Of a DNA stretch of 64,000 nucleotides, positions 55,701 to 64,000 are shown piece after piece (position 1 is the stretch's first letter; every line of letters starts with the position of its first letter). This DNA comes from Halichondria panicea (lineage: Eukaryota; Porifera; Demospongiae; Suberitida; Halichondriidae): positions 3,122,501-3,186,500 of the forward strand of contig NC_087384.1 in the NCBI RefSeq assembly GCF_963675165.1, written 5' to 3'. Position numbers and translations under genes: made by a program. The notes below the pieces were generated by a model that saw only the letters and a list, made by a program, of their open reading frames with translations, was not told the origin of the DNA and did not search any database.

Positions 55701-58700
55701 CTGTACATTACCCGATTGATTTTGGTTGTGTAAGTGCTGTACTAATGAATTTTATCTTTGTACGTATGTGATATGAAATACATGTACCTGTAGGATTGTT
55801 GCCGAGAAGAAGCAGGCAGAGTTGCTAGCCCAGCTGGAGGGGACTCAGACCTCACACAGTGAAGAGATAAGCGAGTATAAGGAGCAGCTTGACTCCCAAA
55901 AACAACTGGTTGCTACATTAGACCAAAAGGTACATGACATGCATGCACAGAATTGTGTATACAGTATACTGTCTGACCTACATGTAACTTGTGTGTGGTA
56001 TATGTACATACATGCATGTACATGTACATGTAAGAGTTGTGAGAACTAACCTAGCACAGTGCAGTCTTTTTTTGAAAAGCCATTCCTGGCCAAGTGACTT
56101 CTGCATACATGTACATTGTAGTTGAATCAAAATACAAGTTATGTACTGCACAGTACATGTGTGTACGCTGCACACTGTGAAAGTACGCTTCAGCTTTTAT
56201 ACACAATATACATACATGTACAGTACATGTATATGTAGCAAGTGTCCTGTCATCTGTTTCAGGTGTTGACGGTAGAGAAGGAGTTTCAGCTCACTGAGCT
56301 CACTCTGAGGGAGACCAAAAAAGACCTCGACACTGAGAAGGCTTGCTATTCGAAGACCTACGAAGACGTAAGCTAGTCCATTTTAGTTTAGTAAATCAGG
56401 CTGTGCACCTTATTGTACAATCATGTATACTGTAATGTTCTGAATACCATACATGTACGTGTACCAGGTCCCTAAGCCATACAGTATTACAGGTATGTGT
56501 TTATTTCAGTTGTTATTACCTTGTGCAATATAATTATTATATACATGTAGGTGTACTATCACTTCCCAGGGTTTCATCTAGGATAAAAAGTTTGGGGGGA
56601 AGGTTTGGGCGCGCATAAGCGTCTGATGTTGTATTAATTATGTCTGATGTTGTACTAATGTGATGATGGCATTATTCTTGTGGGGAAGCTGAGCATTTTG
56701 GGGGGGGAAGGTTCACCCCTGTCCTCCCCCCCCCCCCCCCCCCCCACTAGATGAAACCCTGTATCTGATTCAAATCATTATCAGATGGATTGTCAGCTTT
56801 CATAATTTGTAATCGTCCCTTGTGCATGCAGCTGTACACTCTACACCGTGACTATCGTGTGCTCAAGGCAGCCTACAACAAACTGTGTAGAGAGAGTGAA
56901 GAACAGAAAAGTGAGCTGACCCTCACCACAGAGGTGAGAGATCGCATGCTGAGTGAGCAAAGGTCGGCAGCTGACGCCCATCAGCTGCAGGAGACACGAA
57001 TGCAATCCACCATTGAGCAGCAGAGCAAGCTCATTGACTACCTGCAGGGGGTGGGAGTTTCTCCTCGATCCACCGGGCTCAGCAAACTAGCAAAGGTGTG
57101 GTTTAGCTGGGTTGGTTTCTTTTTATAGTGTGAATAGTAATTGTACTTAGCATTTCATAATCGTTAAGGAGTGGCGATTCAAATTGTCTAGGCTATTTTA
57201 TTATCCCCCATTGCCAATCCTAAACTAAACTTTTCAGGTTGTAGTTAACGTTCTCTAAGAGTGGTTATAGAGATAGTTTCATGTACACATGTAGTACCGA
57301 CATACATATGTTCTATGCATGTACATGTATCCATCCCTGGGACACATTGTACTTAAATAGATACCCACTAAAACTTTAATTAGTCACGTACTGCTTAAAC
57401 GTACGTGTGTCTTCTCACCAGAGCCTCAGGTTCGGCCGTAAAGGCAGAGACCCAGCGAAGGAGATAGCAGAGTGGAATAAACTCAAAAAGTTTATCGGCA
57501 AACCACAGAAAGGTAAATCAGTTTGATGTTCATTATAGTCTAGTCTAGTACTCTGTACACGAATATTCTTGCTAAACACAATCTTCCAAATCCTTTTATA
57601 ACTCATACATACATGTACATGTATGTTAGAGTTATTCAAGTTTTTACCCCAGGTATCAACATGTCTCAGAGCTCTGCCTCATCTCAAGAGCTCTCGCTGA
57701 GTGCCACCTCCTTCTCCCCTCCTGAAGTCATTACCTCACTAGATACTCCTCTCACTAGGTCCTCTAGGAAATCAAGACATCCAAAAAGTGCTGCATCGCC
57801 ACAATTTGCCAAACTTGATAAATCAACTGTTTTAAAGTTTCCTGTAACAAGTCTCGCTAAGGACAGTAAACAGGCAACGAATGAAGGTCTTGATTCTGGA
57901 GCAGACACTTCAGAAATGAATGTCTCCATGGAAGTGGCTAAAGAAAATGGTGGGCATAATTATATTTATGCTTCGTCTATCAAATGTCAGCACGGTCCCA
58001 CATTGTATACCTATATGTACGTACATGTATGGTCGTACATGTAGAATAATCCGTGTATTGATCTCCGTCTGCTTATAGTTTCAGGTGCTGTTAAATTCAC
58101 TGGAAAGAAACGTAAACGCCAAACGTCAGCAGGTATTATTAAAAGCCTTTTCTCCTTTGTTATTGGATTTTTAATTTCATTCTGCTTTAGGCGTTGAGAG
58201 TGATTGTAAAGAGCCCGCAGAGAAAATAAGGAGTATTCGTCACAACATCCCACACAAGTACGTACCTAGATAAAATGTCGTTTTAAACGTGCAAGTTCGA
58301 GCTTTTAGCTTCTTAGCTTTTTCGAGCTTTTATTCGACAACAAAACTTTAACATCAACGGTATGAAGAAGAGGGTACACAAGTAATTTCGACTTGGCCTA
58401 CATTGTATGTACGTATCCACACCATTGTAAAACTATGTTTACAGCTTCCAGCTCCGTAAGACTGGAATTCACAAGACATACAAATGTGTCGGATGCAAAG
58501 AGCCGATAAAAAAACTACAGCGTTATGCTAAGTGTTCATGTGAGTTGTTGTTAGGCACTCATATATGGCGTAGTTTTCACATTACCTGCTATGCAAAGCA
58601 TGCGACTAGTGTCACATATTAAACCTGTTACACATGCACACGCACACCAACAACATCCAGATTGTCACATTGTTTGTCACCCATCCTGTATGGAAGGCTT

Positions 58701-59625
58701 CCCTAATGACTGTGGGCTGCCTGCTGAGCTCGCTGCACACACCCTCCCTAAACATACCTCCTCTGATAAACCACCGACACAGGAAGACAGAGAAATTACG
58801 CAAAATGAACTTAATGAGTCAGAAATTTCTAGTACTAACCAACTTTTTACAGGACAAGACCAAGTGGTAGCTTCTACCCCCATCCTTGAGCCATTATCAT
58901 TTAGAGCGACGCCAACTGTGGTAAAATCTGAACGGCTAGCCTTACTAAGGTACATGTACATTGTAGGAGTTTGTGAAGACCGTTGGCAGGGTGTACGTGA
59001 CATCGAGTATCAATTAAGAGTATAAATATACATGAATTGTGCATGTGATTACTAATTTAAAAGCTTAATAATACTCGTTTCTTACAGGGGCAGCCTTAAA
59101 ACTCTTGGATGGCTTCTATTAAAGAAAGACTCTCTTCATTTTTATGATAGAAATCCTGATCACAGTGTCACTAGGAAACCTCTCTGCTCATTCGACTTCA
59201 CCTCCTCCGACAGTGTATATCACATCCTCACTGCAATCACTGAGAGAAACGAACTCTTTCGATACTCCGAGAAGCAGCTCACCTGTGCTTTCGGTCTAAG
59301 GAAGTACTCTAATAACAATCTAGATCAACAAAAAGTGATATTTCTGGCTCCTTCACTTCAGAATAAAATAGAGTGGGTAGAAGCAATTGGTGAAGTGTTG
59401 TCAGCCCTCACTTTGATACGGGAGCAGCTAGTGTACGGCGATGCTGACGATGGGAAAGTTGTGGTCACCAAGAGGAGGTCACTCAAGGCTGTCTCCATTG
59501 TCCCGTTTGTGAAGACTTCTCGTCGGAGTGGAGATGGAGTGTCAGTTGGTGGCAGTGAACTGGATATGTCCATTCGATCATCTATGTTGAACGATAGTGA
59601 ACCTAGTTTAGAAAGTGTTGTGTAA
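43706..59625 (+). CDS. CIT: Citron rho-interacting kinase, lacking the CNH domain
   Basis: Thirty-one exons, all in phase, encode 1,555 residues: 43706-43910, 44255-44346, 46996-47079, 47311-47391, 47540-47640, 47836-47995, 48296-48493, 48660-48813, 49023-49215, 49892-50027, 51122-51249, 51776-51992, 52419-52559, 52823-52885, 53460-53567, 53761-53829, 54011-54175, 54373-54498, 54874-54990, 55184-55293, 55491-55574, 55794-55929, 56263-56367, 56832-57095, 57422-57512, 57653-57949, 58079-58132, 58191-58257, 58445-58539, 58661-58949, 59088-59625. The kinase shows [39 protein letters not shown] and the extension [10 protein letters not shown] long heptad coiled coil (about 430-1075), a basic linker, a C1 zinc finger after HNIPH ([22 protein letters not shown]) and a PH domain follow. 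Human CRIK continues with a CNH domain; here the stop comes about 75 residues after the PH domain. The human protein is a RhoA effector in cytokinesis. Confidence 0.93.
44546..45550. mobile_element. Large foldback element with nested MITE, Citron intron 2
   Basis: The left end is TACCGTATAGCTGATAATTT and the right end ATTACCGGCTATACTGTG. The inner arms (TTGCAAGTTGCTTGTCATTG..., 44648-44710 and complement 45070-45135) pair over more than 60 bp. The pogo-like MITE 45136-45431 is inserted in the right arm. Confidence 0.65.
45136..45431. mobile_element. Pogo/Tigger-like MITE, copy 1
   Basis: The ends CAGAACCTCGATTATCCGG and GGATAATCGAGGTTCTACTG are inverted. The core contains GTCTGCGCATGCGCAGAAG. 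The left end lacks three bases relative to the copy at 52963. TA follows the right end. Confidence 0.75.
45560..46150 (-). repeat. Dispersed ~500-bp repeat, copy 4
   Basis: Reverse-strand copy of the 28.4 kb repeat. It includes an internal duplication of the TGCAAGAGTnAGAAAAGAGCTGCAA block around 45940-46035. Confidence 0.65.
46340..46940 (-). repeat. Dispersed ~500-bp repeat, copy 5
   Basis: Reverse-strand copy running from ATTATGCCTCGGTGCGCATG to GCACCCGCGGTGCTTTCATT, the same two ends as 28394-28915. It stops about 55 bp before exon 3 of Citron kinase. Confidence 0.7.
49246..49455. mobile_element. Pogo/Tigger-like MITE, truncated copy 2
   Basis: The left end CAGTAGAACCTCGATTATCC is intact. 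Similarity fades after TTTACTGGACATACC and no right end is seen. Confidence 0.6.
50810..50955. mobile_element. Short MITE in Citron intron 10
   Basis: CAGAGGAGGTACGACATGCA..GGAGCAATTA on the left and TAATTGCTCCTGTCGTACCT..CCTCTG on the right form ~30-bp inverted repeats around an AT-rich core. It lies next to a (GTACGT)n run. Confidence 0.7.
52963..53250. mobile_element. Pogo/Tigger-like MITE, copy 3
   Basis: The ends CAGTACAACCTCGATTATCC and GATAATCGAGGTTCTACTG are inverted and flanked by TA on both sides, the pogo/Tigger target preference. The core is shared with 45136-45431. Confidence 0.78.
56567..56761. mobile_element. CAGGGTTTCAT-ended MITE in Citron intron 23
   Basis: The ends CAGGGTTTCATCTAG and CTAGATGAAACCCTG form perfect 15-bp inverted repeats, with internal GGGGGGGAAGGTT blocks and an 18-C run. 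Confidence 0.78.
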
Positions 59626-59906
59626 CCATAATAATTATTATACTAGCTGGTAACACGCACGTGTTTATCCCTTCTCATAGTACTATACGACATTACGTGT
59701 GTGTTCAATCGATCTTGTCACTAGCATTTAATACCATGACTGTACTGTTACATGTACCTATATATTACAATGTAAAAACGAAAATACTAATTTTATGTTC
59801 TCCCTCAGGTTTACTGTCATAAACCACTGTACACTGTACATTAACTATTGCGATAATTATTATAATTCACGTACAAAAACATTCAGTTTAAGGTTTATCA
59901 TTGTTG
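59626..59906. other. Convergent 3' intergenic gap
   Basis: 281 bp between the Citron stop and the stop of the small membrane protein on the opposite strand. AT-rich. No feature was recognised. Confidence 0.4.
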
Positions 59907-62003
59907 TCATGTGACCTCGTATTTCCTTGGTCTAGGTAGAGGGGCATACACACACACCGCCAAAACCAGCATCACCACCACTGTTCCACCAACCACTCCA
60001 ACAGTCAGCCCTGATATCATGAAGAGAACAATTAACATTAATCCAAATGTTCACACACATGCAGGTGCATGCATGCACGTACATTTTGGCAAAATTGTTG
60101 TGCATCAATGCCTGGAAACCACACCCACCAATTAAGCTTTACATGCATGTGAAACAGTGCAAAATAGGAGTTTTCGCATTACTGCTCTACCAACATTTTG
60201 CACCTCACGAACATTTTCTGCTATATAATTATACGATACATAATTTATACGTTGTCAAGGTAACAAGGGTGTAATAAAAGTCATACAGTTCCTTCCGTAT
60301 TATATACATTATTATATCCATTAATGTTGACTCACCATGAGGGCGTGACCCCGTCAACAGATCTACTTATAATTAATACCATTTGGCCTGCCATGGCATC
60401 CAGGTTGCCCGCAATCACGGCATGATCGGGAGCTGGCCCTCGAGCAAGTGGTCACTAATAATTAACTCAGGGTAGACATTAATTATTAACGTGTGCTTCG
60501 GGCTCTAGCTATGGATCACGTGACTGTAATTACAGGGGGCAGTTGTATGATGTAGACCGTGATTAGCTGGGGGTCCCAACTGGTCCCTGTAAAGAGCAAC
60601 CCAAAACCTCACGTCCTCAGACGGAAATAATATTATGAAAGGGGAAGACTGGGGAAGGAGGGTGGGATCAGAGTACGGGGACAGCTTCTTGAGTTCTGGA
60701 AGAGCATGCGCCATGCAGACGTGATGCCAATTAAGTCCCCAACAAACTTGTTGCAGACCCTCGATCCAATGCATTTCTAAGCCCCCTCGATCCTATAGCT
60801 CGATCTTGTTATCTGCGATTAGCCTCATGCCAATCCTATAAACTGACCATGGGTTCTCGTTCCTTGATATAATTGCCAATGATCGACACATTAATTTTTA
60901 TTTATTATAATTATTATGTATAATTATAGAAATTATTTAGCTGTGCATAATACATGTATAACATGCCGATTAATGTACGGCTCTCGATCCCTCACTTGTT
61001 TCGATAGTTGTGGTTTCCCTGCCAATTATTACGTTAATGTTTTTGGTTGGACTTAATGTAGTTTAAGGGAAGGTTAAACGTAGTTAATGGTGACGGTAGT
61101 CCTAGCGGATACGCTATAAGCACATCCTGCCGTATCGCGGGGTGCACTTCTATTCTAGGTAGCACTATACATGTAATTATAATTATTATAATTAGTATTA
61201 TATATTAGTATTAGAAGAAAGGCGGTAGTAAGCTTTACGTAGCGTAGCCTTGAGGAATGGCTACTACGTTCTCTCACTAGCAAAGTGCCCTCCAATATAA
61301 GCGCCAAACTGTTTTTCTCTTGTTCTTTGGCGCTGTAATTGTATAGTACAAATTAGTATAGCGAAACAGTTACAGCCAAATAGTTTGTGAGCCCACTTTA
61401 GCAACTTGGACAGAAAATTATTTTAGAGGAGTCCTGTCTGTGCAGTGCATTTGAGTCACAATCATGATAGAGAATTATGGAGACAAATATAGCTAGCCAA
61501 GTTTTGTTGTAAACACTGTACTTGTGCCTATACAATGAAACCAAGCTGCTTACTAAAGCAGCATTAAAACACGTGATTTTAGGTGGAAGGATTTAGTGCT
61601 GTCATCCCCCAATTTAAAACCCCCGTGTTGACTGGGGCAACCAAACAATTGGACACATCACAGGTAGTAAAAGCAGTCTATATAAATACGCAAGGCCAGG
61701 TCAAATTCCCCAGTGCGAGGCCAACATTTCAAGTCAAATTAGAGTCAAATTCCCTGTATGTCATTGATAGGTGCATATAGCTATTGGCTTATTATAATAG
61801 ACTCTACAATGTACGCCCTTGATAATAATGGTCGATCTACAGAGTCTACCCATGAATATCTTACCTGGTTGTATTGGTCCCAGAAAATCTAGTGGTGAGA
61901 ATGCTTTTTCAGGGTTTGGTATCAAATCATCACCTTGAGCTGGCTGACATGACAGTAAGGTCAGGACAAGGACAACAGAGGAAAACAGGAGAGTTGTTGT
62001 CAT
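59907..62003 (-). CDS. 80-residue single-pass membrane protein with signal peptide
   Basis: Two exons (62003-61865 and 60010-59907) with an AG intron acceptor behind a pyrimidine tract; the G|GG junction keeps frame. The product starts with a classical signal peptide (MTTTLLFSSVVLVLTLLSCQPAQG). A short acidic and Pro-rich ectodomain of about 25 residues (DDLIPNPEKAFSPLDFLGPI) follows, then a Gly/Val-rich membrane helix (GVVGGTVVVMLVLAVCVY, with a GxxxG-like start) and a 10-residue tail (PLPRPRKYEVT). I recognise no family. The 1.85-kb intron is large for this window, so an extra exon could be missing. The start codon is 189 bp from that of the caspase-like gene on the other strand. The coding call rests on signal peptide plus membrane helix plus phase. 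Confidence 0.6.
60011..61864. other. Large intron of the small membrane protein gene
   Basis: 1,854 bp, AT-rich. It contains an open minus frame at 60774-60505 and an open plus frame at about 61583-61780; neither shows a recognised domain or an in-phase junction. Part of 60100-60215 resembles the TACCGTATAGC MITE core (ACCACACCCACCAAT, TTTTGCACCTCACGAA). Confidence 0.4.
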
Positions 62004-62192
62004 CTTGGTAGATTTTGCTGAGTTAGCTAGTTAAACCTGAGGGGAAGATCCCTATTTAAATTGCTACTCAATCGTGGTGATGTAATATTAAGATCTCAGA
62101 TCTATCTCCCTTTCTTGTCAGATCAGAGAAAAGTCTGGACAAAGCTTTAAATTCCTACAGTCGATCAGCAGTTGGTACCTTTGGATAGAAGT
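62004..62192. promoter_or_regulatory. Shared upstream region of the membrane protein and caspase-like genes
   Basis: 189 bp between divergent start codons, the shortest such gap in the window. A CCCTATTTAAATTG stretch at 62049-62062 is TATA-like. Confidence 0.45.
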
Positions 62193-63771
62193 ATGGCTTA
62201 TCGAGACAGTTTACCGACTCAGTATTCCCTGGCCGCTCAGGAACGCTCGATTTATGATAATATGAGCATTAGAGAACTTATCATTGCTAACAACACACCA
62301 TATCCCCAAGAGAGTGGCAGCTCTGTGCCCATGTATATTAATCCCACAAGTTCTCACCATCCTACTCAAGTAAGCTCGAGTGATGCCACTGTTATTGAGA
62401 GCCCACAAATTGCATTTGGTAGCGCAACACATTCTGTCTGGTATCAGAATATGACTGTCTACAACAACGAGGCAAATAGATATGACGAGTATAACATGCA
62501 TTATGACATCGGACGGCCGCCAGGTTATGCCATACTCTTGGGCAATGATCGCGAATACCCAGCAGATCCTGAATTGTTACCGGTCATGAAAGATCTCAGA
62601 CTTATGAATGACGTATTACATAGCTGTGGGTGGAAGGTTAGCCCGATTGCCGGCCACCCTGATATGACCTCAAAACAGTTTGATGCTATGTTCAATCCAA
62701 TCCTTTCTTCTGATTTTAATCAGTACTCTTGCTTCATGTTCTACTACACCGGCCATGGGAATTCCAAAGGCTTGCTACTGAGTGATGGCTGCTGTAAGCC
62801 GTATGTCGACATTGTACAGAGAGTCTCCTCGATTTATTCTCTAGTAGGAAAACCGAAGATTTTCATCTTTGACAGCTGCCGCTCTGGAAAAGAAAAATCT
62901 CATCATTGGAATTTCTTTAAGGGAATCCTCAGAGCTCATGTCGAAAATGTATCTGTAAACTATCCACCTTCCGACACACTCATTTGCTACTCAGCCAATG
63001 AAGGCATGCAAGGTTACTCCCATGATAATTATGGAAGCTGTTACACTTTTCACCTGGCGGCTAAGCTAAGGCAGTTCTGGAATACACTCACTTTCACTGA
63101 GATTGTCACGCTCGTGCATGGCTGGACTGTTCAACTAGCTCAACAGTGGGGGAAAGGCCAACAGCCTGTGGTGTACAATGCTCTCAACCGCCTACTGATG
63201 TTTGGTGGTAAGTGTGTTGTTTTGTCTTATGGACATGGCATGTCAATATTTCTTAATGTACCCAGGATGTGACGTGTCTCAGTACTCACAGAAAATGTTC
63301 CATGGTAAGTTTTTATAGGGCGTAGATGTACATAATAGGTACCGTATAGCGGGAAGTTTTTGCGGGTGCCGTTTGGCTCCAGAGCCCTCAGCAGAAATGT
63401 TTAATATTCGTGTTGTATTGTCAGGAAACCACATCCACCAATAGCTTTGCATGTGAACCGGTGCGTGGGAGTTTATCTCACTTTCACGATAACTGCTCTG
63501 CCCTCAAAAAACGTGAAATTTTGCACCTCACGAAAATTTCCCGCTATATGCAGGAATATATAACACACACTAAAATATTGGCCGTTACAGAGAGGTGTCT
63601 AATTATGCATCATCCACATGTATGCTTCGAGTTAATTCATCTTCTAGCGAAACTTGGACTGAACTGAATGCTTCTCTAGGTCTTGAAAATACTGCAGAGG
63701 CAAGCAGATCTTCACACCTACATGTATTTCACAATAATGTTCTGCTTGTCCAAAATGTGGCTGACGGTTAG
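62193..63771 (+). CDS. Caspase-fold (C14) cysteine protease
   Basis: Three exons (62193-63207, 63266-63304, 63680-63771) join in frame to 381 residues, using ATG 62193 (AGT ATG GCT). An N-terminal region of about 105 residues, rich in Ser/Tyr/Asn, has no recognised death-fold. The p20-like domain starts at GRPPGYAILLGNDREY. The catalytic His is H188 in FYYTGHGNSKG, and the Cys is C229 in IFIFDSCRSGK, where animal caspases usually have QACRG. A p10-like part follows (SANEGMQGY, GSCYTFHLAAKL, QQPVVYNALNRLLMF). The C-terminal exons add GCDVSQYSQKMFH and a tail ending NVADG. The sequence keeps the His/Cys dyad, so protease activity is plausible. Asp specificity cannot be asserted. A TACCGTATAGC MITE sits in intron 2. 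Confidence 0.85.
63340..63549. mobile_element. TACCGTATAGC-family MITE in caspase-like intron 2
   Basis: The left end is TACCGTATAGCGGGAAGTTT and the right end TTCCCGCTATA. It shares TTTGGCTCCAGAGCCCTCAG with 31229-31454. Confidence 0.7.
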
Positions 63772-64000
63772 GGAGTTAGTTAATTTCTATTGAAAAAGCT
63801 GATTAGAGCAGAAAGCTGGTCGTTATACGGAATAGCAAGGTGGTTCTTCCGTTTGTCAAGCATAGTTTTTACGGTATGGCTGAAATCGGAACCTTAGCTT
63901 TTTTGCCGTATTGGTCATTATTTAGGGGTGGGGTCGGCCGTTAAATGGGGTTCCACTGTATGTATGTGTGCGTGCATTCTATAACTGCATGCTCAACAGT

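Noticed and set aside
60505-60774. 89-aa minus frame in the intron of the membrane protein gene
   Set aside because: It reads like protein in places (ALPELKKLSPYSDPTLLPQS), but I could not join it in phase to the flanking exons and recognise no family. RNA-seq would decide.
61583-61780. 65-aa plus frame near 61.6 kb
   Set aside because: It contains repeated GTCAAATT blocks that look like repeat DNA; no splice partner.

Overview
This is a eukaryotic, animal window. Genes are split by many short GT-AG introns, and the encoded proteins are metazoan signalling and housekeeping proteins: a UBE2L3-type E2, p70 S6 kinase, VKORC1, Elongin B, Citron kinase, PARP10/14-like ADP-ribosyltransferases and a caspase-fold protease. 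The AT-rich, compact layout packed with MITEs suggests an early-branching animal, most likely a demosponge. That taxon is an inference; nothing in the sequence proves it.

Layout. 0-10 kb: a UBE2L3-type E2 (minus) head-to-head with a 14-exon S6 kinase (plus). 12.3-21.4 kb: one intact-looking 9,038-bp MULE (Mutator-like) DNA transposon. It has a perfect 9-bp target-site duplication and terminal inverted repeats of at least 110 bp, and inside each end lies a 1.2-1.4 kb array of 9-bp units in opposite orientation. Two divergently transcribed genes sit in the middle: an 865-aa transposase (C2H2 fingers, MULE/DDE core, SWIM finger, PHD finger) and a 692-aa P-loop ATPase. 21.4-26 kb: a 763-bp MITE with its own 9-bp duplication, then AT-rich repeats and one doubtful ORF. 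26-41 kb: three RRM/ADP-ribosyltransferase genes (two near-identical copies on minus, one larger RRM-WWE-ART gene on plus), with VKORC1 (minus) head-to-head with the third. 41.7-59.6 kb: Elongin B (minus) head-to-head with a 31-exon Citron-kinase gene (plus) that ends after its PH domain and has no CNH domain. 59.9-63.8 kb: an 80-residue single-pass membrane protein (minus) head-to-head with a caspase-like gene (plus).

Five gene pairs are divergent with 190-450 bp between start codons, one of them inside the transposon. Most of the remaining sequence is foldback or MITE DNA of several families: MULE-type with 9-bp duplications, pogo/Tigger-like, TACCGTATAGC-ended and CAGGGT-ended.

The exon models were built by hand. 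Every multi-exon model reported as a gene closes in frame from ATG to stop with GT-AG junctions, but none has transcript support here. The best candidate for an undescribed system is the MULE at 12,331-21,368: transposase, divergent ATPase and inverted 9-bp arrays bounded by one target-site duplication.
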